DNA from: Parachryseolinea silvisoli
GTDB taxonomy: Bacteria; Bacteroidota; Bacteroidia; Cytophagales; Cyclobacteriaceae
DNA: 64,000 nt
Direction of reading: 5' to 3'
Assembly: GCF_021190955.1 (NCBI RefSeq)
Contig: NZ_JAIOAO010000002.1
Location: 62,001-126,000 of the forward strand
Shown: positions 8,253 through 17,273 of the stretch, one piece after another
Layout of the letters: every line of letters starts with the position of its first letter
How positions within the stretch are numbered: the first letter of the stretch is position 1
Made by a program: the position numbers and the translations under genes
The notes under the pieces: model-generated
What the model saw: the letters and a program-made list of their open reading frames with translations, nothing else
The model's database searches: none
What the model was told of the DNA's origin: nothing

Positions 8253-9998
8253 TTAATTTAAAGTTATACCTTTTGTTGACCTCCCCTGGACGTAAAGGCC
8301 AAAAATAAATTGTAAAATGAACGGTACGTTGAGCACCAGGCAAACGTTACCGCTGCCCAGGATCGTCACCCCGCCAATAAACTTCACCCGGTCCACCGGC
8401 TTCATCAGCGGCTTTTCGACAATCTCCTTCTGTTGCAGCAATTTGTCCACTACAAAACCCACGGTGCGGTTGTTAAATGTAACCACGACAATTTCAAGTT
8501 TCGCCTCGGGATGGATCTCGTCGAATGTTTTTTGGAGCAAATTTGTGCCGATGTGTTTTTCCAGATCCTGGTCAAATACGTCTTTCAAAAAGACTACCGC
8601 GATGTTCTTGCCCAGGTGGTTAGCAATCAACCCGCCACCGGCCTTGTGAATATTTGTCTTATACAGGCTGATCACCGCCTCGGTAAACGACAACGGTATA
8701 GCATATACATCCTGCTGCATCTCAAATAGCAGACACGACTTCACGGCCATCGACGACGGCAGTGTCAACCGCACCGTTGTACCCAGCCCCGGTTTGGAGT
8801 CCACCCTGATCATGGCGCCGATCGAGTCGAGTGTTTTTTTCACCACGTCCATACCCACCCCGCGGCCCGAAATAGCCGTCACCTGGTCGGCCGTCGAGAA
8901 GCCCGGCTCAAAGATCAACAGTCCGAGCTCGTCCACCGGCATACGGTCTGCTTCATCCTGCGTGATCAGGCCTTTGGACAAGGCCTTGCGTTTGATCTTC
9001 TCATAATCCAATCCCTTGCCATCGTCGGTAATTTCAATCACCACGGAATCCGTCTCACCCGTCGCGCGCAGCGTAATAACACCGGCCGCCGGCTTGCCCA
9101 GGCGCTGACGCTCTTCAGCACTTTCCACGCCGTGGCCAATCGAGTTGCGAATCAAATGAATGAGGGAGTCACTCATTACCTGTAATACGTTACGATCTAT
9201 TTCCGTATCCGTGCCCTCCAGCTTCAACGTTACATTTTTATTCTCTACCACGGCGGCATCCCGCACCACGCGATGAAATTTATTGAATAGAAACCCAACC
9301 TGCACCATGCGTACATCCATGACGGAGTATTGCAAGTCAGCACTGATGCGGCTTAGCCGCGCATATTCGTTTGTGCCGCGTGTGTGGTTTCCCGCCTGCG
9401 CCAGGATCCGGTCTTTTTCAATGATCAGCTCCCCCACCAGGTTCAGCAGGTTGTCCAGCTTGCGAACCGGCACCTGCACCAGGTCGGAAAACGCTATCCT
9501 GGTTTCCTCCGTCTCCTCTGCCTCCCGCCCGTCTACCGCCAGCGTTGCTTCCGTAGCCGCCATCACTTCCGGTGCCGCCTCGCCAACAGCCGCCCGGCCT
9601 TCCTCCGACCTGGCGATGCCTTTGGTGCGGATGATGACCTCCAGTTTGGTCTTGATACCTTTATACTTCACATCGGCATTGTCACGCACGGCGTTGATGA
9701 GCGCTCCCAGCACGTCTACCCCCTTAAAAACCGGCTCGAATACCGGGCGGTCCATCACGATGTTGCCGTCGCGTACCTCGCCAAAGAGGTCTTCCAGCAC
9801 GTGCGCCAGCTCGGCAATGCCCGTAAAGCCCATGCCCGCGGCGTTGCCCTTCAGCGTATGGGTAATGCGGAACAACGCGTGCAGCGTATTCTTTTCCGAC
9901 GGATGTTTTTCCAGCTGCGTCAGCAACCGGTTTATTTCTTCAAAGTTTTCCAGCGACTCCGCCAGGAAGATCTCTTTGTACTCCTGATCTTTTTTCAT
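8253..9998 (-). CDS. cheA: Chemosensory histidine kinase CheA
   Basis: Core kinase of the array, phosphorylating CheY and CheB. The 581 residues run Hpt domain (His47 in RITHTLKG), linker without an obvious P2 domain, dimerisation helices (VRKLDNLLNLVGELIIEKDR), HHATPase domain, and a CheW-like P5 domain (SCLLFEMQQDVYAIPLSF to the end). The G boxes ITDDGKGLD and SGRGVGMDVV are intact. In the N box, N-S-I-G-H-G replaces the usual N-x-x-D-H-G, so Gly288 stands where Asp is expected. ATG 9998 is chosen because it begins the Hpt domain; the frame remains open for 39 more codons upstream, inside the end of cheB, and that stretch is not CheA-like. Transcribed right after cheB. Confidence 0.95.
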   Translation of the reverse strand: MKKDQEYKEIFLAESLENFEEINRLLTQLEKHPSEKNTLHALFRITHTLKGNAAGMGFTGIAELAHVLEDLFGEVRDGNIVMDRPVFEPVFKGVDVLGALINAVRDNADVKYKGIKTKLEVIIRTKGIARSEEGRAAVGEAAPEVMAATEATLAVDGREAEETEETRIAFSDLVQVPVRKLDNLLNLVGELIIEKDRILAQAGNHTRGTNEYARLSRISADLQYSVMDVRMVQVGFLFNKFHRVVRDAAVVENKNVTLKLEGTDTEIDRNVLQVMSDSLIHLIRNSIGHGVESAEERQRLGKPAAGVITLRATGETDSVVIEITDDGKGLDYEKIKRKALSKGLITQDEADRMPVDELGLLIFEPGFSTADQVTAISGRGVGMDVVKKTLDSIGAMIRVDSKPGLGTTVRLTLPSSMAVKSCLLFEMQQDVYAIPLSFTEAVISLYKTNIHKAGGGLIANHLGKNIAVVFLKDVFDQDLEKHIGTNLLQKTFDEIHPEAKLEIVVVTFNNRTVGFVVDKLLQQKEIVEKPLMKPVDRVKFIGGVTILGSGNVCLVLNVPFILQFIFGLYVQGRSTKGITLN

Positions 9999-10012
9999 GC
10001 TTCGTTCCGGGG

Positions 10013-11050
10013 TTATAAGCAACTGACAATAAAGCCGGGGATCTCGCGCAGCGGCATCGTCTGCCGCACGGCGCCAAACTCGAGAGCCGCCTTCGGCATG
10101 CCGTATACCACACACGAGTCCTCATCCTGGGCGATGGTAAACCCACCGCTTAATTTCATCCGCAATAACCCCTCCGCACCATCCCTGCCCATGCCGGTCA
10201 GAATGACGCCGATGCTCCTGGCACCGTATACCTCTGCCACCGAGGCAAATAAACAGTTAATAGAAGGATTGTTGAAGTCTGTAAACTTTCGTTGTACCGT
10301 TGCGAATGCCACGCGGTTTTCAGCCGGGAAACGGGTCAACCCGGTGTTATGATCGCCGTTGACTATATAGATCCTGCCACCCAGCAACGTATCTCCCGCA
10401 CGCGCCACGGTGACCGGCAAATGCTTGTGGCTGTCGAGGCGCTCGGCAAACGACTCCAGGAAACGTGCCGGCATGTGCTGCCCGATCACCACCGGTATCT
10501 GCAGGTTGGCCGGCAGGTTAAAAATGATACTCTCCACCGCACTGGGCCCTCCCGTAGAAGCGCCAATGGCAATGATGGAGTAGTTTAGTGTACCGTCAAA
10601 GGTATGCGCTCCCGTGTTGGTCTTGCGAATCGTCTTTGATTTCAGTACGCTGATGTCGGCGCGCGCGGCTTCTTTGATCAGCCCGCGCAACGGGTAGTCG
10701 CGAATGCTGTTGGCATCGAGATCAACCGGCTTGTCTATAAAATCAAAAGCCCCCCATTGCAGGGCGTCAAAGATTCGTACGTTGGTCTTATCGAGCGAGC
10801 TGAGCAAAATAATCGGCACCGGGCGTTGGTCCATCACAGACCGTACCAGGTAGGTGCCGTCGTATTCGGGCATGACCATATCGGTCACGACCACGTCAGG
10901 CTTTAGACTGACAGCCAACGCGCTGCCTTCGCGGCCGTTCGCAGCAGTGCCTACCAGCTCGAGCTCAGCATCCGCGGTAATAATGTCGCCGATCACTTTG
11001 CGCATGAACGGTGAGTCGTCAATCAGCAACGTCCTGATCTTGTTTGCCAT
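10013..11050 (-). CDS. cheB: Protein-glutamate methylesterase CheB
   Basis: Demethylates (and may deamidate) chemoreceptors in response to phosphorylation by CheA. The 345 residues comprise an N-terminal receiver (acidic pair Asp11-Asp12, phospho-acceptor Asp57, Lys in IDKPVD), a linker, and a C-terminal methylesterase. The Ser-His-Asp triad is visible in IGASTGGPS, GQHMPARF and GMGRDGAEG. Length is normal for the family. It lies 20 bases downstream of cheY and 14 bases upstream of cheA. Together with CheR (5011-5829) it forms a full methylation-based adaptation system. Confidence 0.96.
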   Translation of the reverse strand: MANKIRTLLIDDSPFMRKVIGDIITADAELELVGTAANGREGSALAVSLKPDVVVTDMVMPEYDGTYLVRSVMDQRPVPIILLSSLDKTNVRIFDALQWGAFDFIDKPVDLDANSIRDYPLRGLIKEAARADISVLKSKTIRKTNTGAHTFDGTLNYSIIAIGASTGGPSAVESIIFNLPANLQIPVVIGQHMPARFLESFAERLDSHKHLPVTVARAGDTLLGGRIYIVNGDHNTGLTRFPAENRVAFATVQRKFTDFNNPSINCLFASVAEVYGARSIGVILTGMGRDGAEGLLRMKLSGGFTIAQDEDSCVVYGMPKAALEFGAVRQTMPLREIPGFIVSCL

Positions 11051-11070
11051 GAGGGTTGGTTGGCGTACAA

Positions 11071-11427
11071 TCAGGCTTTGGAAATCGCATCGATCAATTG
11101 CTCCGATGTAAAAGGCTTAATGATATAGGCTTTCGCTCCCAGCCGCAACCCTTCGTTCACAACCGACTCCTGTCCCACGGCGCTGATCATCACCACTTTC
11201 GACTTCAGGCCTTCCTCCTGGTATACTTTCAGTATGTCGATCCCAATCATATCCGGCAGAATGTTGTCCAGCGTGATAAAGTCAGGCTGCAGCTCAAACG
11301 CCAGGTCAATGGCTTCCTCGCCGTTGGCCGCCTGGCCTATCACTTTGTAACCGCCCACTTCCAGGGCATCCTTGATCAGCGTACGCATGTACAACGAGTC
11401 GTCTACAATTAAAACATTTTTTGACAT
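11071..11427 (-). CDS. cheY: Single-domain response regulator CheY
   Basis: A 118-residue receiver domain with no output domain. It shows the acidic pair Asp9-Asp10, phospho-acceptor Asp54 (FITLDNILPDMIG), a Ser in MISAVG and Lys in IIKPFT. It is expected to carry the phosphoryl signal from CheA to whatever the pathway controls. With no flagellar motor genes in the window, the target may be gliding or twitching machinery or a non-motility output. Placed between cheD and cheB. Confidence 0.95.
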   Translation of the reverse strand: MSKNVLIVDDSLYMRTLIKDALEVGGYKVIGQAANGEEAIDLAFELQPDFITLDNILPDMIGIDILKVYQEEGLKSKVVMISAVGQESVVNEGLRLGAKAYIIKPFTSEQLIDAISKA

Positions 11428-11468
11428 GACAGTAGGTTTAAGGTTATGGTATACTGGGTCTTGGTTTT

Positions 11469-11942
11469 TTAAATGATTCGCCTCCCGGGGCGCCCGGGGT
11501 TTATAATGTTCAGGTCTCCGGTATAGGTATGAAAGTTTACGGTACGGCTTTCAAAGCCGCCCACATCACTCGCGGCAATATACACGCCACGACGGGTGAG
11601 GTGATTTCGCGTCGACTCGGCGTTCAGCGCACCGACGTTATACATTGTCTGAATTACGTTGGCCCCGCCTGTAATCTTCGCACGGATGGATTTCAGGCTG
11701 CTGCCTTTGCACGCAAACTGCTTCAATAAATGGTCGATGGCCCCGGCAACATTGTAAAATTTCCCCGCGCACGCGTGCGACGAGGTCGTATCTTCGGGCA
11801 ACATAATGTGCGCGCCGCCGGAAAGACCGAGCGTACGGTCCTGCATAAACAAACCAATGCACGACCCCAGTCCGAAACAGGTAAAGGTCGCTGCGCTGTC
11901 AACCGCCTGGGCATCCCCTATATTCAGTATTACCCGTTTCAT
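11469..11942 (-). CDS. cheD: Chemoreceptor glutamine deamidase CheD
   Basis: Deamidates specific receptor glutamines and binds CheC-type phosphatases. The 157 residues carry the catalytic set at the positions expected from the Thermotoga enzyme: Thr21, Cys28 in GLGSCIG and His45 in GGAHIMLP. The ITGGANV stretch is also typical. The gene starts inside the last codon of cheW (four-base overlap), indicating translational coupling. The CheC-like protein encoded three genes later is its likely partner. Confidence 0.93.
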   Translation of the reverse strand: MKRVILNIGDAQAVDSAATFTCFGLGSCIGLFMQDRTLGLSGGAHIMLPEDTTSSHACAGKFYNVAGAIDHLLKQFACKGSSLKSIRAKITGGANVIQTMYNVGALNAESTRNHLTRRGVYIAASDVGGFESRTVNFHTYTGDLNIINPGRPGRRII

Positions 11943-12457
11943 GCCGCCGTATTTTTCCGAAGGGCGGCCATGACATCCTGGCCGATTACCTTAAAGATGT
12001 CAATCAGGATGATGAGGCGGCCCTGTACCTTGACGATGCCCCGCACATAGTTCGACTCGCTCGTAACATCGGTAATGATATTCATCGACTCGTCGAAATC
12101 TGCCGCGGAAATCGTCAGGGTATTCGGTACCTCACGCACCAATACACCCATTTTAAAATCTTCGCTCTCGACCACCAGCGTATAGTGATTGCCGGTATGC
12201 TGGTCGGCCGGACGTTTAATATTGAACTTCTCCTCCAGGTCCAGGATGGCAATGATGTTCCCGCGGATGTTGGCCACTCCTTTGATATACGGCAACGTCT
12301 GCGGCATCCGGGTAATAGTCGGCGTAATCACCACCTCCTTGATCTGGTCAATGCTTAGCGCATACTCTTCATTGCCTTGCTTAAAGACGATGATTTGAAA
12401 CGAGCCTGCCTTCCGGCCATCGGCCACCGTTTTATTTTGCTCTGTCGCGGCTTCCAT
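11939..12457 (-). CDS. cheW: Chemosensory coupling protein CheW
   Basis: Scaffold that links chemoreceptors to CheA. The 172 residues include a roughly 20-residue polar N-terminal tail and one CheW domain (FQIIVFKQGNEEYALSI, VKGVANIRGNIIAILDL, VRGIVKVQGRLIILIDI). Family-conserved Arg-Gly turns are visible. It sits 26 bases after the receptor gene and overlaps cheD by four bases. Only one separate CheW is encoded here. Confidence 0.95.
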   Translation of the reverse strand: MEAATEQNKTVADGRKAGSFQIIVFKQGNEEYALSIDQIKEVVITPTITRMPQTLPYIKGVANIRGNIIAILDLEEKFNIKRPADQHTGNHYTLVVESEDFKMGVLVREVPNTLTISAADFDESMNIITDVTSESNYVRGIVKVQGRLIILIDIFKVIGQDVMAALRKNTAA

Positions 12458-12483
12458 AAGGTATATGTTGGTTTGGGATGGGC

Positions 12484-14685
12484 TTAGCTGGCTTTGCGAA
12501 GCTTAAACTTATTGACACCGGTCTGCAACTCGGCGGCTACCCCCGACAGCTTATTGTTACCCTCTGTAATCTCACCCATGGCGATATTCATCTGCTGCGA
12601 CGAGCTCGCCGCCTGCTGTGTACCCGCCGCGGTCTCTTCCGCCACGACCACAATCTGCTCCATGTTTTTCACCACGACATCGATAGACGCCTTCTGACCC
12701 GAGGTAGCTTCCTGAATCTCTTTCGAGAACGTAAAGGTCTGCTGGCTCGAATCGACAATCTCCTGAAAAATGCTCTCCGCCTCGTTGGTGGCTTTGTTAC
12801 CCTCTTTCACGCTGCCTTGCATCGTGTCGATGGCCTTGCCGGCAGCCTGGGTATCTTTCTGTACGTCGCTGATAATCTTCTCGATTTCCACCGCCGACCT
12901 GCGCGAGCCTTCCGCCAGCTTGCGGATCTCTTCCGCTACCACGGCAAAACCACGTCCGGCGTCACCCGCGCGCGCGGCTTCAATGGCAGCGTTCAGTGCT
13001 AACAGGTTGGTCTGGCTGGCAATGTCGGTGATCACGTTCAGCGTGCGGCCGATCTCTTCGGCACGCAGCGTCAGGATATCGATCGACTTCGACGTCTGCT
13101 CTGCCGATTCTTTTATACCGGTCATGTTGCTGACCAGCGTCTTCATAATCTTCAAACCATTCTCGCTGCTCTTCTGGCCTTTCTCCGCCGCCTTGTTGAT
13201 GCTGTTGGCGCGCTTCTCCATTTCGGAAGAAGTCACCATGACCCGATCGACCAGTTTCGACGACTCGTCTGTGCGTTGCGCCTGGTCTTGTGCGCCTTTG
13301 GCCATCTGCGAAATGGCGGTAGCCACTTCGTTGGTGTTGCGCTTCATGCCTTCCGTGCGTTGCAGCATATTCATCGACGAGCTCGCCACCACGTCGGCGT
13401 TGCGGCCGATGTTGTACAGCAGCTCGTTCAGGTTGTCAATCGCTTTGTTCAGCGACTGGCCCATGTCCCTCACATCGCCGTGGGCAGCCATGGTAAACTT
13501 GTTGGTCAGGTCGCCGTTGGCCATCTGCATGATGATCTGGTTGAACTCCAGCATCGGCTCGGCAATAGATTGCAACAAGGTATTGATGGAATCCGTCAGC
13601 TGGCGCCAGGTGCCCGCGGCGTCTTTTATGTTGAGCCGTGCCTGCAGGTTTCCCTCCTGGCCGGCCGCTTTCACGACGTCATTTACTTTCGAGACAATCT
13701 CCCGCAGCGTGTCGCGCAACGCCAGGTTGTCTTCAATCAGGCGGCCCACGTCACCCGAGGCCTGAATGTCCAGGCGCGCATCGAAATCGCCTTTGCGCAG
13801 GTGACCGGCAAAGTCGCTCACGGCCTTCAGCGCGACCGTAAACTCGGTCATGTCCGTCGCAAACTTCACTACCTTGTACGGTTTGCCTTCGGCATTCAGA
13901 ATGGGGTTGTACGACGCCTGGATATATACCGGTCGCCCCGACTTGGAGACGCGCATGAAGTTGTCTACCAAAAACTCACCACGGTTCAGACGCGCCCAAA
14001 AGTCGGTATACTCACGGCTGTTGGCGTATGTGCTTTCCACAAAGATGCGATGGTGCTTGCCTTTTATTTCTTGCAGCGTATACCCTACTACGCGTAAAAA
14101 GTTGTCGTTCGCATGGCGGATGGTGCCGTCCAGGTCGAATTCAATGACGGCGTTCGAGCGGTTTACCGCGTCGAGCTGGCCTTGCGTATCAATGCTTTGA
14201 AGCTTTTGCTGTGTAATGTCAACAGCATACTTCACGATCTTCTGCGCGACGCCGTTGCGGTCAACGATCGGATTGTACGAAGCTTGCAGCCATACCTCGC
14301 GGTCGTGACGGCCGCGGCGACGGAACTCGCCCGAGATATACTCCCCGCGGTTCAACCGCGCCCAGAAGTCGTGGTATGTACTGCTGCGTGCAAACTCGGG
14401 ATCGACAAAAATGCTGTGGTGTTTGCCCTGGATATCTTCGAGGGTATACCCCACGGCGTTCAGGAAATTCGGATTGGCAAACAGGATCGTACCGTCTACG
14501 GCAAATTCGATCACGGCTTGTGACCGGCCGATGGCTTCCACCTGAGATTTGATCTCCAGGTTGGTTTGTTCCAATTCGGCAATACGATTCTGGAGCACCT
14601 CCCGCTCCGCGGGGGATGCATCGTGGTTGGCACCGGCCATCGCCGCGCCATTTCCGTTCTCTTGGTGGTAGTAGTCCCTGGACAT
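12484..14685 (-). CDS. Soluble methyl-accepting chemotaxis receptor, PAS-PAS-HAMP-signalling domain
   Basis: A 733-residue chemoreceptor with no membrane segment, so it should work in the cytoplasm. An N-terminal coil (25-50) is followed by two near-duplicate PAS domains (about 50-165 and 172-290; both contain GYTL-x-(D/E)-I-(Q/K)-GKHH and FWARLNRGE). Two HAMP-like segments follow (about 300-430), then the signalling hairpin with tip [20 protein letters not shown]. The architecture resembles Pseudomonas BdlA and Aer-2, in which PAS domains read redox state or bind haem; cofactor use here is inferred. There is no C-terminal NWETF-type tether for CheR/CheB (it ends in NKFKLRKAS). It is the only receptor of the operon. 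Confidence 0.93.
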   Translation of the reverse strand: MSRDYYHQENGNGAAMAGANHDASPAEREVLQNRIAELEQTNLEIKSQVEAIGRSQAVIEFAVDGTILFANPNFLNAVGYTLEDIQGKHHSIFVDPEFARSSTYHDFWARLNRGEYISGEFRRRGRHDREVWLQASYNPIVDRNGVAQKIVKYAVDITQQKLQSIDTQGQLDAVNRSNAVIEFDLDGTIRHANDNFLRVVGYTLQEIKGKHHRIFVESTYANSREYTDFWARLNRGEFLVDNFMRVSKSGRPVYIQASYNPILNAEGKPYKVVKFATDMTEFTVALKAVSDFAGHLRKGDFDARLDIQASGDVGRLIEDNLALRDTLREIVSKVNDVVKAAGQEGNLQARLNIKDAAGTWRQLTDSINTLLQSIAEPMLEFNQIIMQMANGDLTNKFTMAAHGDVRDMGQSLNKAIDNLNELLYNIGRNADVVASSSMNMLQRTEGMKRNTNEVATAISQMAKGAQDQAQRTDESSKLVDRVMVTSSEMEKRANSINKAAEKGQKSSENGLKIMKTLVSNMTGIKESAEQTSKSIDILTLRAEEIGRTLNVITDIASQTNLLALNAAIEAARAGDAGRGFAVVAEEIRKLAEGSRRSAVEIEKIISDVQKDTQAAGKAIDTMQGSVKEGNKATNEAESIFQEIVDSSQQTFTFSKEIQEATSGQKASIDVVVKNMEQIVVVAEETAAGTQQAASSSQQMNIAMGEITEGNNKLSGVAAELQTGVNKFKLRKAS

Positions 14686-14771
14686 GTCTATGGTTTTGGT
14701 TTGGTTTTGGTAATTTCGGTATCTCTATTTGTCAGAGGCGGTGTTTGTACTATATCGTTGCGGGCTATTGG

Positions 14772-16031
14772 CTAATTAACGGATAGGTAAAACCGCAGAC
14801 TTTCAAAGCTCCTGACATTGCGTACCACCTCGGCCGGGCTGGCGGCCTGTGTGTCACCCGTGACGGTATAAAGCCGCAGTTTTTGAAGCTGCTCGTCTTC
14901 CAGGCGATGTACAAAGCGGTATGTTAGCTTGCGCAAGCGTACGGTGTCGCGGTTACCCGGCTTGTTCATGCGCGAAAGAAAACCTTTCAGGCTGTTGTCT
15001 TTCGTGCTCAGGCGACTCACCCAATATGGCGCGAGGATGGGAGTGGTATAAAACTGGGCAAAGAGCGAAACAAACTCTTTTGCCTCCGCATGTACAATCT
15101 TGCGGGCCTCGTCATAACTGTTGCGGCACTGTGCGGCGGCGGGTAGTTGGCCGTAAAAGTTGTCGCGGTCAAAGAACTCGATCGAGTCGTATTGTGCCAT
15201 CGCACGGTCGAAGTTCGGGGGCGCGCCGAAGTCCAGCACAAAGCGCTTCTGCAACGACGGTTGTTGCGGCTTGGCAGCGGTGGGAAATATACCCACCAGG
15301 CGATCGGTGGCGCCGACGATGATGTCGGCCTGCATAAAGTAATGCGCTACATTGCGAATGTGGCCTGCCTGCATGTGCATCCGCGCGGCCAGCATACCGG
15401 CCCGTTGTGCGTCGTGACTTACGATCGTCACGTACTTACAGCCTTCGTCATGCAAACGATCCACCACGAGGCGGGCCATCTTACCGGTGCCGATCACCAG
15501 CACCTTCTTTTCCATCAGCCCGCCCATACGCTGGCGCAGCATATCCAATCCCAGGTCAACCAGCGACACACAGTGCTGGTCAATGCCGGTCTGCGTCCGC
15601 ACCTTGCGACCGATCTCCACGGCCTCGCGCAGCAGGCTGTCCAGCAACAAGCCAATGCTGCCGGTGTTCAAGCCAACCTGGTGCGCATGCTTCACTTGCG
15701 TGAGAATGTGGCGATCGCCCTTCACCTGCGAGCATAGGCCGCTGGCCGTCGCAAACAAGTGGCCAACAGCGGCCTCGGTATTTTTATAAAACTGTACGTA
15801 GTGGAAAAGGATCGGATCGCGGAAAAAGAAGTTTATCAGCGGCGTTATATTCTGACCTACCCCATAAATCACAAAGCGGCTGGACGTGGACACGATGCAC
15901 ACCTCATCAAGATCTTTCTTCAACTGTTGGATATACTGTTTCACACTCGCATCGTCTGTACCGAGCTTTTCACGAACGTGCAACGGTGCATTTTCGTGAC
16001 TGATCTCGGCGCCGAAAATATGTTTCGCCAT
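14772..16031 (-). CDS. Glutamyl-tRNA reductase-like protein lacking the catalytic cysteine
   Basis: A 419-residue protein with the fold order of glutamyl-tRNA reductase, the first enzyme of C5 tetrapyrrole synthesis: N-terminal catalytic-like domain, NADPH-binding domain (KKVLVIGTGKMARLVVDRL) and C-terminal dimerisation helices. The enzyme's hallmark LSTCNR is VSTSSR here, so the thioester-forming Cys50 is Ser50 and the next Asn is Ser51; the nearest cysteine is Cys45. GEpqILgQVK has become GDRHILTQVK, and the usual LavPRd is FGAPPN. ATG 16031 is used because it starts the domain; 17 further open codons upstream look non-coding. It lies 86 bases upstream of the receptor gene on the same strand with no terminator between, so it may head the chemosensory operon. 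It may be a regulatory or NADPH-sensing relic; catalysis by the normal route seems unlikely. Confidence 0.85.
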   Translation of the reverse strand: MAKHIFGAEISHENAPLHVREKLGTDDASVKQYIQQLKKDLDEVCIVSTSSRFVIYGVGQNITPLINFFFRDPILFHYVQFYKNTEAAVGHLFATASGLCSQVKGDRHILTQVKHAHQVGLNTGSIGLLLDSLLREAVEIGRKVRTQTGIDQHCVSLVDLGLDMLRQRMGGLMEKKVLVIGTGKMARLVVDRLHDEGCKYVTIVSHDAQRAGMLAARMHMQAGHIRNVAHYFMQADIIVGATDRLVGIFPTAAKPQQPSLQKRFVLDFGAPPNFDRAMAQYDSIEFFDRDNFYGQLPAAAQCRNSYDEARKIVHAEAKEFVSLFAQFYTTPILAPYWVSRLSTKDNSLKGFLSRMNKPGNRDTVRLRKLTYRFVHRLEDEQLQKLRLYTVTGDTQAASPAEVVRNVRSFESLRFYLSVN

Positions 16032-16127
16032 GGGGGGTCTTTTAGTATTACAAAAGTATTTTAAACGGTCTCCAGGCCCCATCAGCGGAACTTAGTATTT
16101 TGATTTACACTGTTCTACGTGAAAAAG

Positions 16128-16143
16128 TCCGTAGAAGTACGTA
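16128..16143 (-). promoter_or_regulatory. Two-half element TACGTA-N4-TACGGA (shared regulatory motif, copy 1)
   Basis: On the plus strand TCCGTA, four bases, TACGTA. It lies about 97 bases upstream of the GluTR-like start. The same arrangement with identical spacing occurs at 17197-17212 and 22753-22768, each upstream of a signalling gene on the same strand. Copies 1 and 2 share 14 consecutive bases. Binding by a NarL-type regulator is inferred. Confidence 0.55.
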
Positions 16144-16289
16144 CGGCTTTTGAAAGGCAAAACACGCTTCCACATGTAAGAAAAAATGGAAAAAAAGCGG
16201 TGTTTGATGGGCTTGGGAACAACCCGGGGCCCGGGGGGTATAGTAGGTACATTTCAGTCCTTAAAACCTGCTAAAAATCGATGCAGGGT

Positions 16290-17120
16290 TTATCGACCAA
16301 GTTGCATTTTTCGGCTGATCAGCCGGCCTTTGGGATCGTTCGGGAGCACTACGCGGAACAGGCTGCCAAACCCAATCTCCGACTCGACTTGCACGTGGCC
16401 TTGCAACTTGTCCACGGCTTCTTTTACGATGTACAAACCCAGTCCGGCGCCGCGTGAGCGCTCGGAGGCTTTGAAGAACATGTTGAAGATATTGTGGTGG
16501 TGCGCAGCCGCAATGCCGATGCCGTTGTCGAGTATATCCATGCGTACATGCTGCCCTTCGCCAACCATCGTGATGCGTATAAGTGAATGCGTCTTTATCG
16601 GATCGTAGAAATATATAGCGTTCGCGATGATGTTCTCCAGAATGATCTCCAACCGGTCGTAATCGGCAAAGAAAGGAAACGCGTCGTCGGCCTGTACATC
16701 GAAGCGTATGGACCGAAACGCGGGTTCTGCCTTGTGCCGGTCGATGATGTCCCACACCAGCTTCGTAAAGTCGATCTTCTTGCTGTCGAGTCGTTGATAG
16801 GAGGTGCGCGTAAAGCCCACCAGGTCGCGTACGATTTTCTCCAGGCGCGCCGTGCTGTCGTCGATCTTCTCGATATAGCTCAGCAACACCGGCTCGTGCG
16901 TCTCCATGCGCATCAGGTTCGTCAGGCCCATAATGGATGTCAGCGGCGACCGTAGGTCATGCGACGCGCTGTATAAGAACTTCTCCATGCGACGGTTCAC
17001 TTTGGCAAGCTCATCGTCCCGATCCCGCAACAGTTGTTCCAACCGGCTACGGCATTCGTCTCCGTTCTCTGTGTTTTCCGTCTCAAGGGCGGCCGGCATC
17101 GGTTTGTCCTGGTTGTCCAT
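16290..17120 (-). CDS. Soluble sensor histidine kinase
   Basis: A 276-residue cytoplasmic kinase. A short coiled N-terminus (20-48) leads to a HisKA domain with phospho-acceptor His54 in SASHDLRSPL and a HATPase domain (N box ILENIIANAIYFYDP, G box DNGIGIAAAHHHNIF, second G box RGAGLGLYIVKEAV). No sensor domain or membrane segment is present, so the input must come from a partner protein. The N box has Ala-Ile-Tyr-Phe after the second Asn, where kinases normally have A-(I/V)-K-(F/Y). It is transcribed from its own region containing shared motif copy 2. Its partner is unknown; the downstream chemosensory genes or the nearby NarL-type regulator are candidates. Confidence 0.9.
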   Translation of the reverse strand: MDNQDKPMPAALETENTENGDECRSRLEQLLRDRDDELAKVNRRMEKFLYSASHDLRSPLTSIMGLTNLMRMETHEPVLLSYIEKIDDSTARLEKIVRDLVGFTRTSYQRLDSKKIDFTKLVWDIIDRHKAEPAFRSIRFDVQADDAFPFFADYDRLEIILENIIANAIYFYDPIKTHSLIRITMVGEGQHVRMDILDNGIGIAAAHHHNIFNMFFKASERSRGAGLGLYIVKEAVDKLQGHVQVESEIGFGSLFRVVLPNDPKGRLISRKMQLGR

Positions 17121-17196
17121 CGCCTCGTTTCTATCGTTTAACCAAAGGTCAGCTATGCATCCGCCCTATTCAATACCGGAAAGTTTGGAGATTGGA

Positions 17197-17212
17197 TACG
17201 TAGAAGTACGTA
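17197..17212 (-). promoter_or_regulatory. TACGTA-N4-TACGTA element (shared regulatory motif, copy 2)
   Basis: Two perfect TACGTA palindromes (17197-17202 and 17207-17212) separated by GAAG, so centres are ten bases apart, one DNA turn. It lies 77 to 92 bases upstream of the kinase start at 17120 and just after the NarL-type regulator gene. This is the most regular of the three copies. Confidence 0.6.
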
Positions 17213-17273
17213 ACACTATACTGCGCAATATTCCGTTGGAAAACGTGTCGACTTGGCGCTTCCTCCTCGCGCG

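Noticed and set aside
13276-14097. A 273-residue plus-strand open frame opposite the MCP gene
   Set aside because: The MCP hairpin motifs and PAS domains on the minus strand leave no doubt; this frame shows none.
16219-16235. GC-rich palindrome CCCGGGGCCCGGGG near the end of the soluble kinase gene
   Set aside because: A possible hairpin, but the nearest T-run on the minus strand is about 25 bases away, so no terminator call is made.
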